Assembly: GCF_002902145.1 (NCBI RefSeq)
Contig: NZ_PPRF01000021.1
Span: 1-38,683, forward strand
From: Staphylococcus rostri
GTDB taxonomy: Bacteria > Bacillota > Bacilli > Staphylococcales > Staphylococcaceae
Length of the DNA stretch: 38,683 bases
Direction: 5' to 3'
Translations under genes and position numbers: made by a program
Shown here: piece after piece, positions 8,180 to 16,512 of the stretch
Numbering within the stretch: position 1 is the stretch's first letter
How the letters are laid out: each line of letters opens with the position of its first letter
Notes under the pieces: model-generated
Databases searched by the model: none
What the model saw: only the letters and a program-made list of their open reading frames with translations
Told to the model about the DNA's origin: nothing

Positions 8180-8273
8180 GTTAAATTCTTGATATGGAAT
8201 CCTGTTATTTCAACACTTCACCACATTCTGACTTCCTGTATTCGGCTACTTTGGAAGTTACACGCAAGTTAAA
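8167..8273. repeat. Pair of 19-bp exact direct repeats, 88 bp apart
   Basis: AAGTTACACGCAAGTTAAA occurs at 8167-8185 and again at 8255-8273. The first copy spans the apparent start of the Fic gene. The second copy sits in a 23-codon minus-strand frame that begins MFNLRVTSK. The 69-bp unit between them has no recognised family. This could be a small tandem duplication or a remnant of a dispersed repeat. Confidence 0.7.
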
Positions 8274-8312
8274 CATCCCTTCCCCCCACCTCTAACGGCA
8301 CATATTCTCAAT

Positions 8313-8369
8313 TAATGCTATACTTATTTATTATCAAAGCAGGCAGGTTGTTCACGATATACCTGTCTG
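8313..8369 (+). promoter_or_regulatory. xylR leader: extended -10 and inverted repeat
   Basis: TGCTATACT near 8317-8325 looks like an extended -10 box without a good -35. Downstream, CAGGCAGGT (8340-8348) and ACCTGTCTG (8361-8369) form an inverted repeat with one mismatch and no T run. It may be an operator or a leader hairpin. Confidence 0.35.
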
Positions 8370-8409
8370 ATGTCCATATAGTAAGAACATATTAAAGGGG
8401 TTTAACGCA

Positions 8410-9555
8410 ATGAAACAACTGCAACATTTAGCCTTTACTGCCAATGAGCGCATGGTGTTAAAAACAATTTTCAATCATAAACCAATTTCTATGACAGAGA
8501 TTTCGCGTCTAACGGATACGAATAAGGCGACGATTTCTGGTGTGCTCAATCGTTTGAAAGCGCAACAAGTGGTGTGTGAAGCAGGTCAAGGGGAAAGTAC
8601 GAAAAAGGGCGGTAGAAAGACGATTTTGCTGGAGATTAATCCGGATTTTGGCTATACCGTGGCGCTGGATTTTACATACGATTCTGTTGATATGATGATC
8701 AACGCTTTCAACGGCAAAGTGATAGCGTATGACTCCTACCCACTCTCGGAAAAGACGATGGCGCATGCGTTAAATATCGTAGAAGCACAATTGGATCCAA
8801 CTGATACACGTGGCACACAACACGGTCTGCTCGGTGTTGCCGTATCGATTCATGGTGTCGTCAATCAAGATCAATCCATTCGTACATCGCCGTTTCTAAA
8901 GTTGGACGACTTATCCGTACTCGCGCGTTTGGAACAACACACGCAAGTACCTGTGCTAATTGAAAATGAAGCGAATTTGGCCGCACTTTATGAACACGCA
9001 TTGCGCAATCATACGTGTACCGAAAGTTTGGCCACTTTAAGTATTCACAAAGGGATTGGTGCCGGTCTTATTTTAAATAACCGATTGTATCGAGGTGCGG
9101 ATGGCAGTGCTGGAGAAATCGGACAATCATTAGTGCTCGTCTCAGACACACACTATGACAAAATTGAAAATATCTGTTCTCAAGATGCGTTAGTTTCTCG
9201 TATTCGTGCGCGCCTAAACGAACCGTTAACACTTAAGAACATCAGCGAACATTACCACGCACAACACCCGATTGTTCGTGAAGAAGTTCAAAATTTTATC
9301 AACCGAATTGCGGTGTTGATTTATAACTTTTCCATGCAGCTGAATCCGGCGCACATCTATATTAACTGCCCGATTATGAATGAAATTCCAGACATCTTGC
9401 TTCAAATTCAAAACAAACTCCAAACCTTCTCATATGATGCTACAGCAATTCGACTGACATCTAACGTTCAATACGCGACGCTGTTCGGTGGCACACTAGG
9501 CATTACACAAAAAATCTTAAATATCGATAATATCAAACTTGATTTTACGGACTAA
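8410..9555 (+). CDS. xylR: Xylose repressor XylR (ROK family)
   Basis: Transcription factor of 381 aa that represses xylose genes until xylose binds. Residues about 12-65 form a MarR-like helix-turn-helix (PISMTEISRLTDTNKATISG). The rest is a ROK sugar-kinase-like fold, with the VAVSIHGVV segment, the IENEANLAALYEH segment and GADGSAGEIGQ. AAGGGG lies about 10 nt before the ATG. It sits directly upstream of xylAB in the same direction, with its own terminator, as in S. xylosus. Its expected target is the palindrome at 9632-9660. Confidence 0.93.
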   Translation: MKQLQHLAFTANERMVLKTIFNHKPISMTEISRLTDTNKATISGVLNRLKAQQVVCEAGQGESTKKGGRKTILLEINPDFGYTVALDFTYDSVDMMINAFNGKVIAYDSYPLSEKTMAHALNIVEAQLDPTDTRGTQHGLLGVAVSIHGVVNQDQSIRTSPFLKLDDLSVLARLEQHTQVPVLIENEANLAALYEHALRNHTCTESLATLSIHKGIGAGLILNNRLYRGADGSAGEIGQSLVLVSDTHYDKIENICSQDALVSRIRARLNEPLTLKNISEHYHAQHPIVREEVQNFINRIAVLIYNFSMQLNPAHIYINCPIMNEIPDILLQIQNKLQTFSYDATAIRLTSNVQYATLFGGTLGITQKILNIDNIKLDFTD

Positions 9556-9558
9556 CAA

Positions 9559-9588
9559 AGGCAGCCCGCTCGATGGGTTGCCTTTTTA
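9559..9588 (+). terminator. Terminator of xylR
   Basis: AGGCAGCCC (9559-9567) pairs with GGGTTGCCT (9575-9583), one G-T pair, followed by TTTT. It separates xylR from the xylA promoter. Confidence 0.75.
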
Positions 9589-9592
9589 TATG

Positions 9593-9606
9593 CGAAAACG
9601 TTTACA
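9593..9606 (+). promoter_or_regulatory. cre site (CcpA) at the xylA promoter
   Basis: CGAAAACGTTTACA matches TGWAANCGNTNWCA except for the first base. It overlaps the -35 box, so CcpA binding should block transcription in the presence of preferred sugars. Confidence 0.7.
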
Positions 9607-9629
9607 AAATTTTAAAAGGGTGCTATATT
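9601..9629 (+). promoter_or_regulatory. xylA promoter
   Basis: TTTACA (9601-9606), 17-bp spacer, TATATT (9624-9629) with an extended TGC motif just before the -10. Confidence 0.75.
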
Positions 9630-9631
9630 CT

Positions 9632-9660
9632 AGTTAGTTGATTTAATAAACAAACTAACT
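9632..9660 (+). promoter_or_regulatory. XylR operator
   Basis: A 29-bp palindrome whose outer arms are AGTTAGTT and AAACTAACT, with an inner TTTA/TAAA pair. It begins 3 bp after the -10, so bound XylR would block initiation. The arm sequence resembles known XylR operators of Gram-positive bacteria. Confidence 0.8.
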
Positions 9661-9677
9661 TGTAGGAGGTTTTCTCT

Positions 9678-11000
9678 ATGACATATTTCAATATAGACAA
9701 AGTAGCGTATGAAGGACCAACATCAACGAATCCATTGAGTTTCAAGTACTACAACCCGGATGAAAAGATTGGCGACAAAACGATGAAGGAACATTTAAGA
9801 TTTAGTGTCGCATACTGGCACACATTCACAGCGGACTTATCTGACCCATTCGGTACAGGAACTGCGCAACGTGACTGGGATGATTTAGATGAAATGGACA
9901 AAGCCAAAGCACGTGTGGACGCAATTTTTGAATTTATGGATAAGACAGGTATTGAATATTTCTGTTTCCATGATGTGGATATTGCCCCTGAAGGTCGTAC
10001 ACTTGCAGAAACGAACGCAAACTTAGACGTGATTACAGACTTAATTAAAGACAAAATGGCTGAGACAGGTAAAAAACTGTTATGGAATACAGCGAACAAC
10101 TTCACACATGAACGCTTTGTACATGGTGCCGCAACATCTTCTCACGCGGATGTCTTTGCCTATGCAGCCGCAAAAGTTAAAAAGTCATTAGAAATTGCTA
10201 AAAAGTTAAATGCGGAAAACTTTGTATTCTGGGGTGGACGTGAAGGTTATGAAAGTCTGCTTAATACGGACATGAAGTTAGAGTTAGACAACTTGGCACG
10301 TTTCTTCAAAATGGCAAAAGCCTATGCCGATGAAATTGGTTTTACAGGTCAATTTTTGATTGAACCAAAACCGAAAGAGCCAACATCACACCAATATGAT
10401 ACAGATGTCGCAACAGCACATGCGTTTTTACAAAAATATGACTTGGATGGCTTCTTTAAATTTAATATTGAGGCAAACCATGCGACGCTTGCTGGACATA
10501 CGTTCCAACACGAATTACGCTATGCACGTGATAACGGTATGTTAGGTTCAGTTGACGCAAACCAAGGTCACCCATTACTCGGTTGGGATACAGATGAGTT
10601 CCCTTCAGATGTTTATGAAACAACATTGGCAATGTACGAAATTTTGAAAAACGGTGGCTTGAATCCAGGTGGTCTCAACTTTGATGCGAAACCACGTCGT
10701 ACATCATTTACACAAGAAGATTTAGTGTTAACGCATATCGTGGGTATGGACGCATTTGCGCTCGGTCTACGTGTGGCGCACAAAATGATTGAAGACTGTT
10801 TCTTTGAAGATCTTGTTGATAAAAAATACGCATCTTACAAAGAAGGTTTAGGTGCAAAAATTGTTAACGACGCGACATCTTTTGAAGAATTGGAACAACA
10901 TGCGCTACAACTTGGCGATATTCAGTTAGAATCTGATCATTTAGAAGTCATTAAATCACGCATTAACCAATATATTTTAACAATTAACAACGAGGGATGA
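9678..11000 (+). CDS. xylA: Xylose isomerase
   Basis: Cytosolic metal-dependent isomerase (class II, 440 aa) turning D-xylose into D-xylulose. Visible hallmarks are [12 protein letters not shown] with the catalytic His near residue 101, [10 protein letters not shown] near 186, the metal-binding segment [15 protein letters not shown] near 232, and [16 protein letters not shown] near 296. GGAGG lies 8 nt before the ATG. First gene of xylA-xylB-transporter; its stop overlaps the region where xylB starts. Confidence 0.97.
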   Translation: MTYFNIDKVAYEGPTSTNPLSFKYYNPDEKIGDKTMKEHLRFSVAYWHTFTADLSDPFGTGTAQRDWDDLDEMDKAKARVDAIFEFMDKTGIEYFCFHDVDIAPEGRTLAETNANLDVITDLIKDKMAETGKKLLWNTANNFTHERFVHGAATSSHADVFAYAAAKVKKSLEIAKKLNAENFVFWGGREGYESLLNTDMKLELDNLARFFKMAKAYADEIGFTGQFLIEPKPKEPTSHQYDTDVATAHAFLQKYDLDGFFKFNIEANHATLAGHTFQHELRYARDNGMLGSVDANQGHPLLGWDTDEFPSDVYETTLAMYEILKNGGLNPGGLNFDAKPRRTSFTQEDLVLTHIVGMDAFALGLRVAHKMIEDCFFEDLVDKKYASYKEGLGAKIVNDATSFEELEQHALQLGDIQLESDHLEVIKSRINQYILTINNEG

Positions 11001-11005
11001 TGCAC

Positions 11006-12496
11006 ATGAAATACGTAATCGGCATGGACATCGGAACGAGCGGGTTAAAAAGTTTGAAAGTCAATATGGCGGGAGACGTTGTAGATCAATACAGCGTCTC
11101 TTATCATACGGAACACCCGCAATCCGGTTATAGTGAAATGGACCCCGAAGTTTGGTATGACGCAACGATAGAAAGCTTGAAATATTTTGTAGACAAAGGT
11201 GCATCGGAAGATATCGTCGGTATTAGTTTTTCAGGCCAAATGCACGGATTGGTCATGATTGACGCACAAGGCGATGTCATTCGACCAGCAATTTTGTGGA
11301 ATGACACGCGAACGTCTGATGAAGTGCGCACACTGCTGGATACAGTTGGCTTGGATACATTTTTAGCACACACTCAAAACACAGTGTTAGAAGGCTTTAC
11401 GTTACCAAAATTGATGTGGGTACAGCGACATGAACCTAACAATTCCTCAAAAATTTATAAAATCATGTTGCCGAAAGATTATATTGCCTACCGTCTCACA
11501 GGCAACGTATACAGTGAACCGTCAGATGCTTCGGGAACGTCATTGTTCAACGTTAAGGAAGGTAACTGGGCACAACCATTGTTGGAACAACTGCAGTTAG
11601 ACCCTACCATTTTGCCTGACATTATCCCGTCTCATGGCAAAAATGGCAACTTGTCAACAGACATTCAAGCACAACTTGGCCTGTCACACGCGATTGCCGT
11701 CTACCAAGGTGGTGCGGATAACGCGTGCGGTGCCCTCGGCTCAGGCATTACCGATGATCGTACGCAGATGGTCAGCATCGGGACGTCTGGCGTGGCACTT
11801 GCGATTCAAAATGACGCAAATTTTGAAAATGATGGCAGTATTCATTATTTTAACCACTGCGTTCCAAATCAAAATTACATTATGGGCGTCACGTTGTCTG
11901 CAGGTTATAGCCTCGGTTGGCTGAAAAAGTTACTCGCTGCAGACGCTGACTTTGACACGTTTTTAGACGACCTACCGTCTACGAAAGCTGGCGCAAACGG
12001 CTTGTTGTTTACACCGTACTTGCTCGGCGAACGGACACCGTACAATGACACAACGATTCGAAGTAGCTTTATCGGCCTCGACGCGACAACAACGGACAAC
12101 GACTTGAAACGCGCGGTCATTGAGGGCATCACTTTTTCGATTAACGACAGTATCGACATTATTCGAAACAGTGGTAAACCGGTTGAGCGCATCGTCTCTA
12201 TCGGCGGTGGCGCGAAGAACGCTACGTGGCTGCAAATACAAGCTGACGTTTTCGGCGCAGCGATTCAGACGTTAGCGCAAGAACAAGGTCCAGCATACGG
12301 TGCAGCGATGTTGGCGGCGATGGGTGCAGGTTGGTTCGAGGACTTCCAAGCGATTGGCGAACAATGGATTGCATATCGCGATGAGGTGGAACCTGACGAG
12401 GCACAGCGACGAACGTACCAACAATTGTTCCCAATTTACCAAGCTGTCTATCAACAAACACAATCAATCTCTCAGCAGTTACTGTCATTTAAATAA
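11006..12496 (+). CDS. xylB: Xylulokinase
   Basis: FGGY-family kinase of 496 aa that phosphorylates D-xylulose to xylulose-5-phosphate for the pentose phosphate pathway. It shows the N-terminal GMDIGTSGLKS phosphate motif, GISFSGQMHGLV with the sugar-binding MHG motif, and the C-terminal ADP motif GGGAKNATWLQIQADVFG. An in-frame ATG at 10997 overlaps the xylA stop, but GAGGG 9 nt before the ATG at 11006 (MKYVIGMDIG) makes that the better start. The gene is about 6 bp from xylA, so translation is probably coupled. Confidence 0.95.
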   Translation: MKYVIGMDIGTSGLKSLKVNMAGDVVDQYSVSYHTEHPQSGYSEMDPEVWYDATIESLKYFVDKGASEDIVGISFSGQMHGLVMIDAQGDVIRPAILWNDTRTSDEVRTLLDTVGLDTFLAHTQNTVLEGFTLPKLMWVQRHEPNNSSKIYKIMLPKDYIAYRLTGNVYSEPSDASGTSLFNVKEGNWAQPLLEQLQLDPTILPDIIPSHGKNGNLSTDIQAQLGLSHAIAVYQGGADNACGALGSGITDDRTQMVSIGTSGVALAIQNDANFENDGSIHYFNHCVPNQNYIMGVTLSAGYSLGWLKKLLAADADFDTFLDDLPSTKAGANGLLFTPYLLGERTPYNDTTIRSSFIGLDATTTDNDLKRAVIEGITFSINDSIDIIRNSGKPVERIVSIGGGAKNATWLQIQADVFGAAIQTLAQEQGPAYGAAMLAAMGAGWFEDFQAIGEQWIAYRDEVEPDEAQRRTYQQLFPIYQAVYQQTQSISQQLLSFK

Positions 12497-12513
12497 ACAA
12501 GGGGATGCAAAAC

Positions 12514-13902
12514 ATGAGAAATTACGACAATAAAAAGTTCATTTTTACCATTGCCTTAATCGCAACGCTTGGCGGTTTATTATTCGGTTACGATACCGCT
12601 GTTATTTCAGGCGCAGAACAATCACTTCAAAAATATATTACCGCTGACTATAACGATTTGATTCACGGGTTGACCGTTTCCAGCGCCTTAATCGGCTGTG
12701 TCATCGGTGGTATCTTGTCTTCATCACTATCTAGTCGTTTTGGCCGTAAGCGTACATTACAAATCGCCGCAATTCTTTTCGTTATTTCAGCATTACTGTC
12801 AGGTTACCCAGAATTTCTGTTTTTCACACCTGGCGAACCGACTTTAATGTTATTGATTATGTTTAATATTTATCGTGTTATCGGCGGAATTGGTGTTGGA
12901 CTCGCATCAGCGATTTCACCTGTCTATATCAGTGAAATCTCGCCTTCCAGCATTCGTGGACGTCTCGTATCGTTCAACCAATTCGCCATTATCTTTGGGA
13001 TGCTCGTCGTGTATTTCGTGAACTACGGCATCATCTACGGCGAAACACAACATTGGATTCAAACAATCGGTTGGCGCTACATGTTCGCCACTGAAGCCAT
13101 TCCAGCAGCCGTCTTTTTCTGCTTATTGTTCTTTGTGCCAGAAACACCACGTTATCTGACGCTCATCAACAAAGAAGACGAAGCATTATCTGTACTGAAC
13201 AAAATTTATACTTCTGCATCACATGCACAAAAAGTTTTTAATGATATTGTTTCAACAAAAAATAAAGAAACAGACGTCAAAGCACCCCTATTTAGTTTCG
13301 GTAAAACAGTTGTCATTGTTGGGATTTTCCTATCAATTTTCCAACAATTTATCGGAATCAACGTCGCCCTCTACTACGCACCACGTATTTTTGAACAACT
13401 CGGTGCAGGTGGTAACGCAGCGATGGTTCAGACGGTTGTTATGGGCTTAGTCAACGTTATCTTTACCGTTGTTGCCATTTTATATGTTGATAAATTCGGG
13501 CGTAAGCCGTTATTAATTATTGGCTCAACAGGTATGGCTATTGGGATGATTGGTATGAGCGTCCTTACAGCGAACGGCACATTTGGCATCATTACGCTAT
13601 TATTCATGGTCATCTACACAGCGTCATTCATGATGAGTTGGGGACCAATCACATGGGTACTCCTATCTGAAATCTTCCCGAACCGTATCCGTAGTGGCGC
13701 CATGGCTATTGCCGTTGCTGCACAATGGCTCGCAAACTTTACCATCACATCAACGTATCCGTCTATGATGGCATTCAGCGGCACATTCACATACGGCTTC
13801 TACGCCTTAATGTGTATCTTATCTGGCCTGTTTATCTGGAAATTCATCCCAGAAACAAAAGGCAAAACACTCGAAGCACTCGAAAACGTATGGCAGAAAT
13901 AA
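12514..13902 (+). CDS. Sugar:proton symporter (MFS), probable xylose transporter
   Basis: Sugar-porter MFS protein of 462 aa with twelve predicted helices. Family signatures are GGLLFGYDTAVISGAE in helix 1, RFGRKR in loop 2-3, VPETPRYL before the central loop, QQFIGINVALYYAP in helix 7, DKFGRKP in loop 8-9 and PETKGKTLE at the C-terminus. It is like E. coli XylE and GlcP-type proteins. It lies 17 bp after xylB and ends at a strong terminator, so its substrate is inferred to be xylose from operon position. The start at 12514 is chosen because AAGGGG lies 9 nt upstream. Confidence 0.9.
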   Translation: MRNYDNKKFIFTIALIATLGGLLFGYDTAVISGAEQSLQKYITADYNDLIHGLTVSSALIGCVIGGILSSSLSSRFGRKRTLQIAAILFVISALLSGYPEFLFFTPGEPTLMLLIMFNIYRVIGGIGVGLASAISPVYISEISPSSIRGRLVSFNQFAIIFGMLVVYFVNYGIIYGETQHWIQTIGWRYMFATEAIPAAVFFCLLFFVPETPRYLTLINKEDEALSVLNKIYTSASHAQKVFNDIVSTKNKETDVKAPLFSFGKTVVIVGIFLSIFQQFIGINVALYYAPRIFEQLGAGGNAAMVQTVVMGLVNVIFTVVAILYVDKFGRKPLLIIGSTGMAIGMIGMSVLTANGTFGIITLLFMVIYTASFMMSWGPITWVLLSEIFPNRIRSGAMAIAVAAQWLANFTITSTYPSMMAFSGTFTYGFYALMCILSGLFIWKFIPETKGKTLEALENVWQK

Positions 13903-13907
13903 CATTA

Positions 13908-13945
13908 ATCCCCCAGCGACACACAAAATGTGAACGTTGGGGGAT
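13908..13945 (+). terminator. Terminator of the xylose operon
   Basis: ATCCCCCAGCG (13908-13918) pairs with CGTTGGGGGAT (13935-13945) with one G-T pair, followed by an AT-rich tail. It also lies just past the end of the convergent 66-aa gene. Confidence 0.7.
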
Positions 13946-13951
13946 ATTTAT

Positions 13952-14152
13952 TTACAAACCTTTTCTATTAATTTGTCGTTTTAGAAATACCAATATTAAT
14001 AAACCATGTACAATCGTCAATCCTTTAAATATCGGCGAACTAAATGAGATAAAGAAAGCTGTTAATACGACTTCCAGCACTAATATAACGATAATCAGTG
14101 CCAGCAATACTTGTTGAGACTTTGGCATTGACTGCTTTTGTTTGTTCTCCAT
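13952..14152 (-). CDS. Small two-helix membrane protein, 66 aa
   Basis: Unrecognised. A basic, polar start (MENKQKQSMPKSQQ) is followed by two hydrophobic helices (about 15-37 and 42-59) and a basic end (KRQINRKGL). AAAGGAG lies 5 nt before the ATG at 14152; the frame is open further upstream, but without a site. It follows the SdpI-family gene on the same strand by about 90 bp and may share its transcript. Confidence 0.6.
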   Translation of the reverse strand: MENKQKQSMPKSQQVLLALIIVILVLEVVLTAFFISFSSPIFKGLTIVHGLLILVFLKRQINRKGL

Positions 14153-14243
14153 AAACGCTCCTTTGTCGAATCTGTATTTCCCAAATTGCGACATTCCCTT
14201 AATGCGATGATAACATAAGTTTTCTTTACTTAGAGTTATACAC

Positions 14244-14579
14244 CTAATCCAATTCTCGATTAACACGTTGATATACAATGAACATTAATATAAATAGAAT
14301 AATTGCCTGGGAAATATCGGAAACAAGCAATATATTCTCATACCCCACTACCAACAGCGCAACGTCGATCACAAACCAGGCGATTGAAACCATCAGTGCA
14401 TAGCGAAATATTTTTTCAAACACTTCTCCAAATAGCACTTGCGCACGCTCCCAATTTTGTTGGTTTTTCATTAATTTTTTAGTGCGAAAACCATAAAAAT
14501 AATTAATTTGTTGGGGCGGTGCACTAGAAAATAGTCGTCCTACAAAAAAACACATCAAACTGCATGGTAGCAATGTCAT
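14244..14579 (-). CDS. SdpI-family membrane protein, copy 1
   Basis: Integral membrane protein of 111 aa with an N-terminal helix, the conserved segment PPQQINYFYGFRTKKLMKNQ followed by NWERAQ, then two more helices. That segment is the signature of the SdpI C-terminal domain; SdpI of Bacillus gives immunity to the SdpC killing peptide, though many members have no proven role. AAAGGGGAG lies about 6 nt before the ATG at 14579. A near-identical copy lies at 34609-34995. This copy has the regular ending VYQRVNRELD. Confidence 0.8.
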   Translation of the reverse strand: MTLLPCSLMCFFVGRLFSSAPPQQINYFYGFRTKKLMKNQQNWERAQVLFGEVFEKIFRYALMVSIAWFVIDVALLVVGYENILLVSDISQAIILFILMFIVYQRVNRELD

Positions 14580-14607
14580 ATTATTCTCCCCTTTATCTAA
14601 TGACTTA
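14309..14607. repeat. Direct repeat A (SdpI gene plus upstream region)
   Basis: Aligns without gaps to 34725-35023 in the same orientation. By eye I count about 19 mismatches over about 299 positions (about 94% identity). It covers most of the SdpI gene and its ribosome site, and identity stops about 28 bp upstream of the start codon. Confidence 0.85.
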
Positions 14608-14828
14608 GCACTATCATACCCTATCAACTAGAGCCTATGTACTTGAGATATTGTTAACTCCTTTATACGTTTTACTAATTTTCACCCTACCTTATTACAC
14701 AAAAATGTTTCTGTGTTTTATTGTACATTGTGAACAAAATAACATTTGATTTCTTCCATTTATGTGCTAACTGTACGATTTAATATATCTTACAATAAAG
14801 GTACAAGATAATGTCAGGAGGAATAGAT

Positions 14829-15782
14829 ATGAAAATTTTAGTTGCTGGAGAAATTCCTGAATCAGGTATGACGTTTTTACAAAAACATTTTGACTATGTT
14901 GATGTTTTTGAAGGCGAAAAGCTTATTACGAAAGAAACGCTTATCGAAATGATCAAAGATAAAGATGCGTTAATCAGCTTGCTTTCAACAAATGTCGACA
15001 AAGACGTTATTGATGCGGCACCAAACTTAAAAATTATTGCGAACTACGGTGCGGGTTTTAATAACATTGATACGTACTATGCACGATCAAAAGGCATTGA
15101 TGTAACAAATACGCCTAATGCCTCTACAAATGCGACGGCTGACTTAACATTTGCGATTCTTTTAGCAGCTGCAAGACGTGTTGTTGAAGGAGACGAACTA
15201 TGTCGAACAGTTGGCTTTAATGGTTGGGCACCGTTGTTTTTCAGAGGACGTGAAGTGTCTGGCAAAACAATCGGTATTATTGGCTTAGGAGAAATTGGTT
15301 CTGCGGTAGCGAGACGTGCAAAAGGTTTTGACATGGACATTTTATATTGTGGCCCATCAAGACATGAAGACAAAGAACAAGCGCTTGGTGCTAAGTATGT
15401 CTCACAAGAAGAATTATTAAAAACGGCAGACTTTGTCGCAATCAACTGTTCTTATAACCCATCTATGAAACATATGATTGATGCGGAAGAAATCGCGATG
15501 ATGAAACCAACTGCTTACTTAATTAACGCCTCAAGAGGTCCTATCGTTCATGAAGCTGCTTTAGCCGATGCGCTAGAAAATAAGGTCATTGAAGGCGCTG
15601 CACTCGATGTATTCGAATTTGAACCTGAAATTAATGACAAACTGAAATCATTGAAAAACGTTGTGATCACACCACATATCGGAAATGCGACATTTGAGGC
15701 ACGTGATATGATGGCTGAAATTGTAACAACGAATGTCTACAAAAAGTTAAACAACGAATCACCTGACTACATTGTTAACTAA
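14829..15782 (+). CDS. D-isomer 2-hydroxyacid dehydrogenase
   Basis: NAD(P)-dependent cytosolic reductase of 317 aa for 2-keto acids such as glyoxylate or hydroxypyruvate. The Rossmann motif GIIGLGEIGSAVARRAKGF lies near residue 145. INASRGP carries the substrate-binding Arg, and TPHIGNAT carries the catalytic His. AGGAGG 7 nt upstream sets the ATG at 14829. S. aureus has a protein of the same length annotated as glyoxylate/hydroxypyruvate-type reductase. It is cotranscribed with a cupin 10 bp later. It may act independently of the allantoin genes next door; the true substrate is not evident. Confidence 0.88.
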   Translation: MKILVAGEIPESGMTFLQKHFDYVDVFEGEKLITKETLIEMIKDKDALISLLSTNVDKDVIDAAPNLKIIANYGAGFNNIDTYYARSKGIDVTNTPNASTNATADLTFAILLAAARRVVEGDELCRTVGFNGWAPLFFRGREVSGKTIGIIGLGEIGSAVARRAKGFDMDILYCGPSRHEDKEQALGAKYVSQEELLKTADFVAINCSYNPSMKHMIDAEEIAMMKPTAYLINASRGPIVHEAALADALENKVIEGAALDVFEFEPEINDKLKSLKNVVITPHIGNATFEARDMMAEIVTTNVYKKLNNESPDYIVN

Positions 15783-15792
15783 GGAGGACACT

Positions 15793-16140
15793 ATGACTCG
15801 AGAACGCTATTTCAAATTAGATACGTTACATCAGTATTGTGACTTTGAAGCGAAAAAGAATATCTTTTATCAGTCAAAACAATCTGCCGGCGCAGTATGG
15901 TGCATCCGTCCTGGACAATTTCTAAAAGCACATAAACATGCGGATGCAGATGATGTCTGGATTGTTTTAGAAGGCGAGGGCGAATTCACTACGAACAACG
16001 GTGAAAAACGCACGATTGCTAAAGGAGATATTATCGTCTCTTATCCTGGTGACATTCATGGTGTCTATAACAATGGCACAGAAAACTTTGTGATGCTCGG
16101 CTTTGCGACACCAATGCCACTAGATTTTATTGAATGTTAG
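15793..16140 (+). CDS. Single-domain cupin protein, 115 aa
   Basis: Small beta-barrel protein with both cupin motifs: GQFLKAHKHADADDVWIVLE (His and Glu metal ligands) and GDIIVSYPGDIHGVYNN (His ligand). The ligand set is complete, so it probably binds a metal. AAGGAGG lies just before the ATG at 15793, which overlaps no coding of the dehydrogenase stop at 15782. It is operonic with the hydroxyacid dehydrogenase, suggesting a shared keto- or hydroxy-acid route. Enzyme versus binding role cannot be told. Confidence 0.8.
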   Translation: MTRERYFKLDTLHQYCDFEAKKNIFYQSKQSAGAVWCIRPGQFLKAHKHADADDVWIVLEGEGEFTTNNGEKRTIAKGDIIVSYPGDIHGVYNNGTENFVMLGFATPMPLDFIEC

Positions 16141-16470
16141 TCATATGTGGGATAGATGAGACTGCTATCCCACGCATGTAAGTTCCCATACCTAATAGCT
16201 TAACCCCGCTACGAGATAGATGCTTGGTACACATCATTTCGTGGTGGGGCTTCTCTTTGGGAGCGGGACTGGCATCTCATTTTTCTAAAAAGATTCCGTG
16301 GTCCCACCCATGCCAGTCAGCTACTGCCATCGACATAAATACTCACACTTAAATTGAATGCTTCTATTAATATCCCCAGTACCGTGTTATACTAATTTTA
16401 ATTTCTTTTGGCTTCCCTAGTAGGTTGAAAATGCCATTTATTTTGGTTATTAGACAACTTAACGGAATTT
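16141..16470. repeat. Intergenic stretch with three stacked inverted repeats
   Basis: No gene is seen. There are three hairpins. GTGGGATAG/CTATCCCAC (16147-16173) has a 9-nt loop and no T run. CCCCGCTACGA/TCGTGGTGGGG (16204-16249) is followed by CTTCTCTTT and may end the cupin operon. GACTGGCAT/ATGCCAGTC (16267-16318) has an internal GGGAC/GTCCC pair. The layout resembles the intergenic repeats common in staphylococcal chromosomes. From 16330 to 16470 nothing is recognised. Confidence 0.55.
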
Positions 16471-16510
16471 AAAAATAGGACTCGTGACTTTTCTCACGAA
16501 TCCTATTTTT
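16471..16510 (-). terminator. Terminator of the allC-to-carbamate-kinase operon
   Basis: AAAAATAGGACTCGTGA (16471-16487) pairs with TCACGAATCCTATTTTT (16494-16510), one mismatch, directly after the carbamate kinase stop, with a T run on the minus strand. Confidence 0.8.
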
Positions 16511-16512
16511 TC

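Noticed and set aside
13725..14117. Plus-strand frame of 130 codons across the end of the xylose transporter
   Set aside because: Most of it overlaps the transporter in another frame, it runs through the operon terminator and then antisense to a small gene with a good start.
16147..16173. Perfect hairpin GTGGGATAG/CTATCCCAC as terminator of the cupin operon
   Set aside because: No T run follows; the next hairpin, followed by CTTCTCTTT, is the better candidate.
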